From: Xanthobacter aminoxidans
Lineage (GTDB): Bacteria > Pseudomonadota > Alphaproteobacteria > Rhizobiales > Xanthobacteraceae
Length of the DNA: 64,000 nucleotides
Assembly (NCBI RefSeq): GCF_023571765.1
Contig: NZ_JAMJXC010000003.1
Span: 419,405-483,404 of the forward strand
Direction of reading: 5' to 3'
A program made the translations under genes and the position numbers. Below the pieces are notes generated by a model, which had not been told where the DNA came from, ran no database searches, and saw nothing but the letters and a program-made list of their open reading frames with translations. Positions 36,897 to 45,082 of the stretch are shown here, in pieces. Within the stretch, counting starts at the first letter, position 1. Each line of letters opens with the position of its first letter.

Positions 36897-37157
36897 ATGA
36901 CGAACGCCGACATGGATCGACTGAAGTCCGATGCGTCGGGCAACACGGGCCTCAGCGCCGTCCTCGCCGAGGCGGTGGAGGGCTTCTCCTCCACCGACGA
37001 TGCGGTGCGTTTCCTCGCCTCTCGCGGGTTCGAGGTGACGGCATCCGACCTTGTCGCCGCCGCCAGCGACGCTGAGACGCCGGCGGAAGCGGAGGAATCG
37101 GAAGACGCGGAAGAGGACGGCTACGTCGCGCTGATGCGCTTCGTCCGGCAGTCCTGA
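36897..37157 (+). CDS. Nif11-like small acidic protein
   Basis: 86-residue protein. Residues 5-60 follow the Nif11 leader pattern (helix, GLSAVLAEAVEGFSSTDDAV, then RGFEVTASDLVAA). A highly acidic linker (AEAEESEDAEEDGY) leads to a short C-terminus (VALMRFVRQS). Nif11-type domains serve as leader peptides of ribosomally made, modified peptides, but many stand-alone copies in proteobacteria have no known role. There is no Gly-Gly cleavage site and no Cys/Ser-rich core, and no modifying enzyme next door, so a precursor role is unproven. It converges with mgtE (4 bases between stops) and diverges from the HdeD/papain-like gene. Confidence 0.65.
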   Translation: MTNADMDRLKSDASGNTGLSAVLAEAVEGFSSTDDAVRFLASRGFEVTASDLVAAASDAETPAEAEESEDAEEDGYVALMRFVRQS

Positions 37158-37161
37158 GGCA

Positions 37162-38502
37162 TCACAGGATGGTGCCGTGGAGGAACAGCCATGCCACGGA
37201 GAAATAGATCACGATGCCGGTCACATCGACCAGCGTCGCGATGAAGGGCGCCGAAGCGGAGGCGGGGTCGAAGCCGAGGCGCTTCAGCAGGAACGGCATC
37301 AGCGATCCCGCCAGCGAGCCGAAGGTGACGATGCCGATCAGCGCGGCGCCGATGGTGACGGCCAGGAGCTTCCAGTACTCGCCGTAGTCGAACAGCCCGG
37401 TCTGCTGCCAGACGACGATGCGGATGATGCCGATCACACCCAGGATGGTGCCGAGCGTGATGCCCGTCGGCAGTTCGCGCAGGGCGACCCGCCACCAGTC
37501 GCGCAGCCGCACCTGATGCAGGGCGAGGGCGCGGATGATGAGGGAGGTGGCCTGCGAGCCGGAATTGCCGCCCGAGCTCATCACCAGCGGGATGAACAGG
37601 GCCAGCACGATGGCCTTCTCCAGTTCATCGGAGAAGAACTGCATCGCGCTCGCCGTGAACATCTCGGAGATGAACAGGATGCACAGCCAGCCCGCGCGCT
37701 TCTTGATCATCTCCTTGAAGGAGATTTCGAGATAGGGCTCGTCGATGGCCTCCATGCCGCCCATGCGCTGGACGTCCTCGGTCTGCTCCTCGATCATGGC
37801 GTCGATCACGTCGTCGACGGTCACGATGCCGAGGACATGGCCGGTCGTGTCCACCACGGGCACGGCGAGGAAGTCGTACTTGGAGATGGTGCGCGCCACC
37901 TCCTCCTGCGGCAGGTTCGGCGGCACGGTGATCGGGGTGTAGGGGTTCGCAACCGACAGGATCGAATCGCCGGGATTGCCCGAGATCAGCCGACGCAGCG
38001 ACACCGTGTTCACCAGCCGCCGGGTGCCGGGGGAGAGCACGTAGATGGCGTAGACGGTCTCGCGGCTGCGCTCCACCTCGCGGATGTGGTCGAGGGTCTG
38101 CTGCACGGTCCAGTTGGACGGTACCGAGACGAACTCTGTGGTCATCAGCGCGCCGGCCGTGCCCTCGGGATAGGTGAGCAGGTGGTCGATGGCCACCTGC
38201 GCCTCGGGGCTGAGCGCGTCCCGAAGGCGCCCCTTGGCCGGCTCCTCGATCCAGCGCAGCACATCAGCGGCGCGGTCGGCGGACATCCCTTCGAGAATGC
38301 CAACTGCCTTCTCCTGCGGCAGCGCCTCGATGACCTCGCAGGCATCGTGAAACTGCGGCTGGTCCAGCACCTCAACCGCCCATTTTAGCGGCATATGCGA
38401 AACCACGCCGGTCGCTTCCTCGGCGCTCTTGCCATTCAGGAATTCGACGATGTCAGCGACGTGCTCGTGCCCGAGCCGCGATGCGATAGCCGCGTCGGTC
38501 AT
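37162..38502 (-). CDS. mgtE: Magnesium transporter MgtE
   Basis: 446-residue Mg2+ channel: an N-terminal superhelical domain (residues 1-115), two CBS domains (YPEGTAGALMTTEFVSVP onward; VPVVDTTGHVLGIVTVDDVIDAMI) and a C-terminal five-helix pore with FIPLVMSSGGNSGSQATSLI and LVDVTGIVIYFSVAWLFL. The N- and CBS domains gate the pore in response to cytosolic Mg2+. Start ATG 38502 (MTDAAIA) has a GGGAC upstream; an in-frame ATG at 38559 would add 19 residues. Confidence 0.94.
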   Translation of the reverse strand: MTDAAIASRLGHEHVADIVEFLNGKSAEEATGVVSHMPLKWAVEVLDQPQFHDACEVIEALPQEKAVGILEGMSADRAADVLRWIEEPAKGRLRDALSPEAQVAIDHLLTYPEGTAGALMTTEFVSVPSNWTVQQTLDHIREVERSRETVYAIYVLSPGTRRLVNTVSLRRLISGNPGDSILSVANPYTPITVPPNLPQEEVARTISKYDFLAVPVVDTTGHVLGIVTVDDVIDAMIEEQTEDVQRMGGMEAIDEPYLEISFKEMIKKRAGWLCILFISEMFTASAMQFFSDELEKAIVLALFIPLVMSSGGNSGSQATSLIIRALALHQVRLRDWWRVALRELPTGITLGTILGVIGIIRIVVWQQTGLFDYGEYWKLLAVTIGAALIGIVTFGSLAGSLMPFLLKRLGFDPASASAPFIATLVDVTGIVIYFSVAWLFLHGTIL

Positions 38503-38695
38503 ATGGGTGTGTCCCGGTTCGAGGGGATGTGCAAGCTGGATCGGCCCTGTCAGAAGCAAGGTGCCGGTCGAGCCGACCCATATCGGATAATCGCCATTTG
38601 ATACAAGGGGATGAAACGCGGCCGGGACAACCGGCCACGTTGCCCTTTCGGCACGCCTTTACGTCGTCACCTCCCGCGCCGGAGCGAAGGCCGCC

Positions 38696-39307
38696 TCAGG
38701 TGGGGGCGAAGGTGCCGTCGTCGCCGAGAAGCTCCAGGCGCCCCGTCGCCACGCCGAAATAGGCGCCATGCAACTTGAGGTCGCCTTCCGCAACCCGCTC
38801 GGCGACCCAGGGGAAGCCGGCGAGGTTGGCGAGGGAGAGCTTGACGCAGCATTGCTCGCAGAAGCGCTGGCGCTCGTCCGGCGGAAGCCTGGCGTCTTCC
38901 GCCATGAGCCGCGCCGGCTCGGCGATCTTCATCCAGTCGGCGACGAAATCCTCTGCGCCGGGAGGGGCGCCGTCGAGCAGGGCGTGGATGCCGCCGCACT
39001 GGGCGTGGCCGAGCACCACCACCTGCTTCACCTTCAGCACCCGCACCGCGAACTCGATGGCCGCCGAAGTACCGTGATAATTGGCGTCGGGCATGAACGG
39101 CGGGACGAGGTTGGCGACGTTGCGCACCACGAACATCTCGCCCGGGCCGGCGTCGAAGATCATCTGCGGATCGACGCGGCTGTCCGAGCAGGCGATGACA
39201 AGCGTTTCCGGCTTCTGGCCGCGCGCCGCCAGCCGCTCGAACAGCAGCTTGCGTTCGGGCCATGCCACTTCCCGAAACCGTTTGTAGCCGGAGATCAGAT
39301 CGTCCAC
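38696..39307 (-). CDS. Beta-class carbonic anhydrase
   Basis: 203-residue enzyme interconverting CO2 and bicarbonate. The zinc ligands and catalytic dyad are in CSDSRVDP (Cys, Asp, Arg) and LGHAQCGG (His, Cys); VRNVANLVPPF is also conserved. GTG 39307 (VDDLISGYKRF) is the likely start because an AGGGAG site lies 8 bases upstream, whereas the more distal ATG at 39400 lies in unconserved sequence. Confidence 0.93.
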   Translation of the reverse strand: MDDLISGYKRFREVAWPERKLLFERLAARGQKPETLVIACSDSRVDPQMIFDAGPGEMFVVRNVANLVPPFMPDANYHGTSAAIEFAVRVLKVKQVVVLGHAQCGGIHALLDGAPPGAEDFVADWMKIAEPARLMAEDARLPPDERQRFCEQCCVKLSLANLAGFPWVAERVAEGDLKLHGAYFGVATGRLELLGDDGTFAPT

Positions 39308-39441
39308 GCCATCGCTCCCTTCGCTTACTCGGCCACGGAAGTCTGAGCGCGCCTGACAAGTCAAGAGCATGCCGCGCGGAACCGGAGTTCGCCTTGCCAC
39401 GTTCTCATCGCGACGCCTTGAAAACGTGTGGAGCCAAGGAC

Positions 39442-39519
39442 ATGCGCGGAATTCTACTTTGGATCATGGGTGTTCCGATCTCGGTTATCGTCCTCCTGTA
39501 CCTCTTCAACTTCCTCTGA
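39442..39519 (+). CDS. 25-residue single-helix membrane peptide
   Basis: A minimal gene: AAGGA ribosome binding site, ATG 39442, 25 codons, TGA. The peptide MRGILLWIMGVPISVIVLLY continues with LFNFL; it is one membrane helix with a positive N-terminus. Similar tiny hydrophobic proteins with the MRG-LLW start occur widely in this order, which I recall as family knowledge. Function unknown. It sits directly before the urt regulatory region, but its own stop is 410 bases from urtA. Confidence 0.6.
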   Translation: MRGILLWIMGVPISVIVLLYLFNFL

Positions 39520-39729
39520 GGCTGGAGCTGGGCGTGGCGATTGTTGCGCCCGGCGTTTCCAGGATGCAGCGCAGGGTCGGGAAGGGCGTGCGCTACGCCG
39601 GGCGCCCGCTGATTAATCGCTGCGCAAATAGTTTCCGAAGGGAGTCTTGTTGCGGCCGGGCGCGGGGGCGCCTGCTGAAGTACGAAATTACCCTTTCGAG
39701 CCCTTGCATGCATCGCGCGCCGTTTCTGA

Positions 39730-39749
39730 TGCAAATTTAGCCATTTGCA
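39730..39749 (+). promoter_or_regulatory. NtrC-like inverted repeat (candidate enhancer)
   Basis: TGCAAAT-TTAGCC-ATTTGCA, a perfect seven-base inverted repeat with a six-base centre. Its TGCA ends and spacing resemble NtrC sites (TGCACC-N5-GGTGCA), although the inner bases are A/T. It lies about 120 bases upstream of the -24 element, a normal enhancer distance. Confidence 0.55.
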
Positions 39750-39860
39750 ATTCGCTCTCCTGCCCAATCGATAGGCATTCACTTCAGCCGCGCTCTCGTG
39801 GGCGGAGGCTGGACTGGAGCGAGGTATTGCGTGGCGCCTGCCTGTCTGGCGCCGCCTGCC

Positions 39861-39877
39861 TTGGCACGCGCCTTGCT
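39861..39877 (+). promoter_or_regulatory. Sigma-54 (-24/-12) promoter of the urt-ure block
   Basis: TTGGCAC-GCGCC-TTGCT matches the RpoN consensus YTGGCAC-N5-TTGCW in every defined position. Transcription would begin near 39889, giving a leader of about 40 bases before urtA. Such promoters need an activator; NtrC is the expected one for urea use under nitrogen limitation. Confidence 0.85.
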
Positions 39878-39928
39878 CACTCTCCACTGGTCGGCCCGCT
39901 CGGGCCGTCGGAATAGGGGAGAGAGCGC

Positions 39929-41239
39929 ATGCTCGGTTTGCTGGGACGGACGACCAGGAGGGGATTCGGAGCGCTTGCCGCTGCCGCCGTCGTCGCGGGC
40001 ACGATGGGTGTGGGCGCGGCACGGGCCGAGGACACCATCAAGGTCGGCATCCTGCATTCACTGTCGGGCACCATGGCCATCAGCGAGACCACGCTGAAGG
40101 ACGTGATGCTCATGCTCATCGAAGAGCAGAACAAGAAGGGCGGCCTCCTCGGCAAGAAGCTCGAGGCCGTGGTGGTGGACCCGGCTTCCAACTGGCCGCT
40201 GTTTGCCGAGAAGGCCCGTGAGCTGATCACCAAGGACAAGGTCGCGGCCGTGTTCGGCTGCTGGACCTCGGTGTCACGCAAGTCCGTGCTCCCGGTGTTC
40301 AAGGAGCTGAACAACATCCTCTTCTACCCCGTCCAGTACGAGGGTGAGGAGAGCGAGCGCAACGTGTTCTACACCGGCGCCGCGCCGAACCAGCAGGCCA
40401 TCCCGGCGGTGGACTACCTCGCCAACGAGGAGAAGGTGGAGCGCTGGGTGCTCGCGGGCACCGACTATGTCTATCCCCGCACCACCAACAAGATCCTCGA
40501 AGCCTATCTGAAGTCCCGCGGCGTGAAGGCCGAGGACATCATGATCAACTACACGCCGTTCGGACATTCCGACTGGCAGACCATCGTCTCCGACATCAAG
40601 AAGTTCGGCTCTGCGGGCAAGAAGACCGCCGTGGTGTCCACCATCAATGGTGACGCCAACGTGCCCTTCTACAAGGAACTGGCCAACCAGGGCATCAAGG
40701 CGACCGACATCCCGGTCGTGGCCTTCTCGGTGGGCGAGGAAGAGCTCGCCGGCATCGACACCAAGCCGCTCCTCGGCCACCTCGCGGCCTGGAACTACTT
40801 CATGTCCATCGACACGCCCGAGAACAAGGCGTTCATCGAGAAGTGGCACGCCTTCACCAAGAACCCGAAGCGCGTCACCAACGACCCGATGGAAGCCCAC
40901 TACATCGGCTTCAACATGTGGGTGAAGGCGGTGGAGAAGGCCGGCACGACCGATCCGGACAAGGTGATCGCGGCGCTGCCCGGCATCAAGCAGGCCAACC
41001 TCACGGGCGGTACCTCCGAGATGCTGCCGAACCACCACATCACCAAGCCGGTCTTCATCGGCGAGATCAAGGACAACGGCCAGTTCGACGTGGTGTGGAA
41101 GACCAAGGACCTGATCCCCGGCGAAGCCTGGTCCAAGTATCTGGACGGCTCGAAGAACCTCGTCGCCGACTGGGTCAAGTACAATTGCGGCAACTACGAC
41201 ACCACCACGAACAAGTGCCTGGGCGCCGCAGCGAAGTAA
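39929..41239 (+). CDS. urtA: Urea ABC transporter substrate-binding protein
   Basis: 436-residue periplasmic urea-binding protein. The N-terminus has a twin-arginine-type signal (TRRGFG, then a hydrophobic core and GAARA cleavage near residue 33). The mature protein is a type I periplasmic-binding fold typical of UrtA: VGILHSLSGTMAISE, AVFGCWTSVSRKSVLPV, LFYPVQYEGEE and NDPMEAHYIGFNMW. It is the first gene of the operon, under the sigma-54 promoter. A GC hairpin lies between it and urtB and may make the binding protein more abundant than the permease. Confidence 0.97.
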   Translation: MLGLLGRTTRRGFGALAAAAVVAGTMGVGAARAEDTIKVGILHSLSGTMAISETTLKDVMLMLIEEQNKKGGLLGKKLEAVVVDPASNWPLFAEKARELITKDKVAAVFGCWTSVSRKSVLPVFKELNNILFYPVQYEGEESERNVFYTGAAPNQQAIPAVDYLANEEKVERWVLAGTDYVYPRTTNKILEAYLKSRGVKAEDIMINYTPFGHSDWQTIVSDIKKFGSAGKKTAVVSTINGDANVPFYKELANQGIKATDIPVVAFSVGEEELAGIDTKPLLGHLAAWNYFMSIDTPENKAFIEKWHAFTKNPKRVTNDPMEAHYIGFNMWVKAVEKAGTTDPDKVIAALPGIKQANLTGGTSEMLPNHHITKPVFIGEIKDNGQFDVVWKTKDLIPGEAWSKYLDGSKNLVADWVKYNCGNYDTTTNKCLGAAAK

Positions 41240-41336
41240 GCGGCTGCCATTGCGCGGGGATCATCGATCCCCGCGGCCTTCCCAAGGCTCTTCACGGTTT
41301 TCATCTCGACCTCTCGTACCGTCCCTCGGGGCGCCT

Positions 41337-41364
41337 CTCCCTCTCCCCGCAAGGGGAGGGGGAG
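41337..41364 (+). repeat. Palindromic repeat hairpin between urtA and urtB
   Basis: CTCCCTCTCCCC-GCAA-GGGGAGGGGGAG: twelve-base arms (one mismatch) with a GCAA tetraloop. Same core as the pair near 25501-25624. Located 97 bases after the urtA stop within a 187-base spacer, it could stabilise the urtA message or attenuate transcription into urtB. Confidence 0.7.
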
Positions 41365-41426
41365 CCCTGCTGCACTCCCGATAAGGGCCGCCGGCTTGTC
41401 CGGCCGTGCCGGAGCGGATGACCTGA

Positions 41427-43085
41427 ATGATGCGGCTGCCCCCTTCCGTACCGCAGGCGAAAACCTCGCCCAGCACGCTGCGGACCCTGCTTCTTTCCCT
41501 TCTTGCCGTGCTGCTGGCCGGGCTTGTGGCTTCGATCCCCGCCCGCGCGCAGAGCCAGCCGGACATTTCCGGCATCATCGCCAAGTTCGGCAACGACAGC
41601 TATTCCGACACCTCTGATGCGATCGCCGCGCTCGCCACCTCGGGCAGCCCGCAGGCGGCCGCCGTGGTCGAGGCGCTGGCCGCCGGCAACCTGCTTTATG
41701 ATCCGGCGAGCAAGGCCGTCTTCATCCGCACCCCCAGCGGCATGGTCGATCCGGCCTCGGGCGCCATCGTCGGCAGCGCGCCGGCCACTCTCTCGCCGGT
41801 GCGGGCCAACAACCGCGTCCGCCGCGCGCTCGATGCCGCGGCCGGGGCGCTCACGCTGCTCAATGCTGATCCGGCGAAACGGCTCGATGCCGCCGCCGCC
41901 GTGTTCAAGTCCCGCGATGCTGCGGCGCTGCCCACGGTCGAGGCGGCCATCGCCAAGGAAACCGTGCCGGCGGTGAAGGCCGCGCTGGCGCAGGCCCGCG
42001 CCGCCATCCTCATCGGCAAGGCCGACGCGCCGGAGCCGGATCGCCGCGCCGCCATCCAGCTTATCGCGGCGCGTGGCGATCAGGACTCCATCAGCCTGCT
42101 GCGCAGCCTGCCGGCGAATTCGTCTCCGGCCCTCAAGGCAGCCGCCGAGGCCGGCATCACCAAGGCCGAGGAAAGCCTCAAGTTCTGGGCCGTGGTGCAG
42201 AATGTCTGGTACGGCCTCTCGCTCGGCTCGGTGCTGCTGCTGGCGGCCATCGGCCTCGCCATCACCTTCGGCGTCATGGGTGTCATCAACATGGCCCATG
42301 GCGAGATGGTAATGCTCGGCGCTTACACCACCTTCGTGGTGCAGGAGCTGATCCGCCAGAAGGCGCCCTATCTGTTCGACTGGTCGCTCACCATCGCCCT
42401 GCCGCTGGCCTTCCTGTTCACCGCTCTGGTGGGCATCCTGATCGAGCGCACGGTGATCCGCTTCCTCTATGGCCGGCCGCTTGAAACCCTGCTCGCCACC
42501 TGGGGTGTCTCGCTCATCCTGCAGCAGGCGGTGCGGTCCGTGTTCGGCCCGACCAACCAGGAGGTGGGCGCGCCTTCGTGGATGTCCGGCGCGTTCCAGA
42601 TCGGGCAATTGTCCATCACCTACAACCGGCTCTGGATCATCTGCTTCGCGCTGATCGTGTTCTTCACCCTGCTGCTGGTGCTGCGGCGAACGCCGCTCGG
42701 CCTTTACGTTCGGGCAGTGACGCAGAACCGGCGCATGGCCGCCGCCATGGGCATCCGCACCGGCCGCATCGATGCGCTGACCTTCGGCCTCGGCTCGGGC
42801 ATCGCCGGCATCGCGGGCGTTGCGCTCTCGCAGATCGATAATGTGAGCCCCAACCTCGGGCAGGGCTACATCATCGACAGCTTCATGGTGGTGGTGTTCG
42901 GGGGCGTCGGGAACCTCTGGGGCACTCTGGTGGGTGCCTTCACGCTGGGCGTCGCCAACAAGCTGCTGGAGCCGTTCGCCGGCGCGGTGCTGGGCAAGAT
43001 CCTGCTGCTCGTCTTCATCATCCTGTTCATCCAGAAGCGCCCGCGCGGTCTGTTCGCGCTCAAGGGCCGGGCGGTGGAATCATGA
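41427..43085 (+). CDS. urtB: Urea ABC transporter permease UrtB
   Basis: 552-residue permease. Residues 1-42 look like a signal sequence; residues 43-255 are the periplasmic/extra domain typical of UrtB (alanine-rich helices); from about 262 begin the membrane helices of a LivH-type permease (GVMGVINMAHGEMVMLGAY, GRPLETLLATWGVSLILQQ, VRAVTQNRRMAAAMGI). The stop overlaps urtC (ATGA). Works with UrtC in the inner membrane. Confidence 0.96.
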   Translation: MMRLPPSVPQAKTSPSTLRTLLLSLLAVLLAGLVASIPARAQSQPDISGIIAKFGNDSYSDTSDAIAALATSGSPQAAAVVEALAAGNLLYDPASKAVFIRTPSGMVDPASGAIVGSAPATLSPVRANNRVRRALDAAAGALTLLNADPAKRLDAAAAVFKSRDAAALPTVEAAIAKETVPAVKAALAQARAAILIGKADAPEPDRRAAIQLIAARGDQDSISLLRSLPANSSPALKAAAEAGITKAEESLKFWAVVQNVWYGLSLGSVLLLAAIGLAITFGVMGVINMAHGEMVMLGAYTTFVVQELIRQKAPYLFDWSLTIALPLAFLFTALVGILIERTVIRFLYGRPLETLLATWGVSLILQQAVRSVFGPTNQEVGAPSWMSGAFQIGQLSITYNRLWIICFALIVFFTLLLVLRRTPLGLYVRAVTQNRRMAAAMGIRTGRIDALTFGLGSGIAGIAGVALSQIDNVSPNLGQGYIIDSFMVVVFGGVGNLWGTLVGAFTLGVANKLLEPFAGAVLGKILLLVFIILFIQKRPRGLFALKGRAVES

Positions 43086-44215
43086 ACCGCACCCGCATCA
43101 TCGACCGCACCGGCGGCATCTTCCTCATCGTGGTGCTGGCGGCGGGCGTGCTTATCCCCGCCTCCAACCTGCTGCTCCCCGCCGGCAATCCCCTGCACGT
43201 GCCGGACTACATGATCCCGCTGCTCGGCAAGTATCTGTGCTACGCGCTGCTCGCCGTGGCGGTGGATCTGGTGTGGGGCTATTGCGGCGTGCTCTCGCTC
43301 GGCCACGGCGCCTTCTTCGCCCTCGGCGGGTACGCCATGGGCATGTATCTGATGCGCCAGATCGGATCGCGCGGCGTCTACGGCAATCCGGTGCTGCCCG
43401 ATTTCATGGTATTCCTGAACTACAAGGAACTGCCCTGGTTCTGGGAAGGCTTCAACATCTTCCCGTTCGCCATGCTGATGGTGCTTGTGGTGCCGGGGAC
43501 GCTGGCCTTCGTGTTCGGCTGGTTCGCCTTCCGCTCGCGCGTTACCGGCGTCTACCTCTCCATCATCACGCAGGCGATGACCTTCGCGCTGATGCTCGCA
43601 TTCTTCCGCAACGACATGGGCTTCGGCGGAAACAACGGCCTCACCGATTTCAAGGATATCCTCGGCTTCCCCATCTCTGCGCCCTCGACGCGCCTGACGC
43701 TGTTCTTCCTCTCCGCCGTGGCGCTGGCGGCGGGCTATCTGCTCTGCCGGGCGCTCGTCACCTCCAAGTACGGCAAGGTGCTGGTGGCGGTGCGTGATGC
43801 GGAGAGCCGCACAAGGTTCCTCGGCTACCGGGTGGAGAACTACAAGCTGGTGGCCTGGGTGCTCTCGGCCATGCTGGCGGGTGTCGCCGGGGCGCTCTAC
43901 GTGCCGCAGGTGGGCATCATCAACCCGTCCGAGTTCGCCCCTGCCCAGTCCATCGAGATGGTGATCTGGGTGGCGGTGGGCGGCCGCGGCACGCTGGTCG
44001 GTGCAGCCCTCGGCGCACTCATCGTGAATGCGGGCAAGACCTGGTTCACCGGCGTGCTGCCGGAGGCCTGGCTGTTCGCCCTCGGCGCCCTGTTCGTGCT
44101 GGTGACGCTGTTCCTGCCCAAGGGCGTGCTCGGCCTCGCGGCGAGCCTCTCCGAGAAGTGGAAGGCCCGCCGGCCGTCCTCGGACCCCACCCCCAGCGCG
44201 ACCCCGGCGGAGTGA
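43082..44215 (+). CDS. urtC: Urea ABC transporter permease UrtC
   Basis: 377-residue LivM-type permease with about nine helices. Conserved segments: DLVWGYCGVLSLGHGAFFALG, YLSIITQAMTFALML, GGNNGLTDFKDILGF and the EAA-like loop AVRDAESRTRFLGYRVENYK. It starts within the urtB stop. The Ser/Pro-rich C-terminus precedes urtD. Confidence 0.96.
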   Translation: MNRTRIIDRTGGIFLIVVLAAGVLIPASNLLLPAGNPLHVPDYMIPLLGKYLCYALLAVAVDLVWGYCGVLSLGHGAFFALGGYAMGMYLMRQIGSRGVYGNPVLPDFMVFLNYKELPWFWEGFNIFPFAMLMVLVVPGTLAFVFGWFAFRSRVTGVYLSIITQAMTFALMLAFFRNDMGFGGNNGLTDFKDILGFPISAPSTRLTLFFLSAVALAAGYLLCRALVTSKYGKVLVAVRDAESRTRFLGYRVENYKLVAWVLSAMLAGVAGALYVPQVGIINPSEFAPAQSIEMVIWVAVGGRGTLVGAALGALIVNAGKTWFTGVLPEAWLFALGALFVLVTLFLPKGVLGLAASLSEKWKARRPSSDPTPSATPAE

Positions 44216-44220
44216 GCCCC

Positions 44221-45078
44221 ATGAGCATGCTGACTCCCTCTGCCGATCCCTATGCCGTCAAGTCGCAGGGCGCGCTCTCGCTGGAGGCCGAACTCGGCTT
44301 CCTGAAGGAGGAGCAGCCCGCCCCGGACCGGATGGCCCTGACCTCGGCGCTGCTCTATCTCGACAACATCACCGTCTCCTTCGACGGCTTCCGCGCCCTG
44401 AACGCGCTCTCCCTCGTCATTGGCGAGGCGGAGATGCGGGCCATCATCGGCCCCAACGGCGCCGGCAAGACGACGATGATGGATGTGATTACCGGCAAGA
44501 CCCGCCCCAACCAGGGCGTCGCCCTGTTCGCCGGCACCAACGATCTCACCAGCCTGGACGAGGCCGCCATCGCCCAGCTCGGCATCGGCCGCAAGTTCCA
44601 GACGCCGACTGTGTTCGACATGCATTCGGTGGAGGACAACATCCTCCTCGCGGTGAAGGCCGACCGTCGCCCCTTCTCCAATATGGAGTGGAACCCGAGC
44701 CGCCACGAGCGCGAGCGGGTGGAGGAACTGCTGGAGCGCGTGCGCCTGAAGGACAGCCGTCATCGCCGGGCCGGCGACCTTTCCCACGGACAGAAGCAGT
44801 GGCTGGAGATCGGCATGCTGCTGGCGCAGGAGCCGCGCCTGCTGCTGGTGGACGAGCCCGCCGCCGGCATGACCGACCAGGAGACGGCGGACACCGCGGT
44901 GCTGCTGAAGGAAATCGCCAAGACCCGCTCGGTGGTGGTGGTGGAGCACGACATGCAGTTCGTGCGCGACCTCGACGTGAAGGTCACGGTGCTGCACGAG
45001 GGCTCGGTGCTGGCCGAGGGGCCGCTCGACCAGGTGAGTGCCGACGAGCGCGTCATCGAAGTCTATCTGGGGAGGTGA
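44221..45078 (+). CDS. urtD: Urea ABC transporter ATP-binding protein UrtD
   Basis: 285-residue LivG-type ATPase. Walker A GPNGAGKTT, signature LSHGQKQWLEIGM (His in place of the usual Gly, as in other UrtD proteins), Walker B LLLVDEPAAGM and the switch histidine in VVVEHDMQFV. It has an N-terminal extension of about 45 residues before the ATPase fold. Start ATG 44221; an in-frame ATG at 44227 is equally possible. Followed 4 bases later by urtE. Confidence 0.95.
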   Translation: MSMLTPSADPYAVKSQGALSLEAELGFLKEEQPAPDRMALTSALLYLDNITVSFDGFRALNALSLVIGEAEMRAIIGPNGAGKTTMMDVITGKTRPNQGVALFAGTNDLTSLDEAAIAQLGIGRKFQTPTVFDMHSVEDNILLAVKADRRPFSNMEWNPSRHERERVEELLERVRLKDSRHRRAGDLSHGQKQWLEIGMLLAQEPRLLLVDEPAAGMTDQETADTAVLLKEIAKTRSVVVVEHDMQFVRDLDVKVTVLHEGSVLAEGPLDQVSADERVIEVYLGR

Positions 45079-45082
45079 GGCC

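Larger units (their letters stand above)
39520..39928 (+). other. Regulatory region upstream of urtA
   Basis: No gene is visible. The stretch holds an NtrC-like inverted repeat (39730-39749) and a sigma-54 promoter (39861-39877), and is clearly more AT-rich around 39600-39780 than the flanking genes. Further half-site-like sequences (TGCGCAAATAG near 39621, TTGCATGCAT near 39704) may be additional activator sites. Confidence 0.6.
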
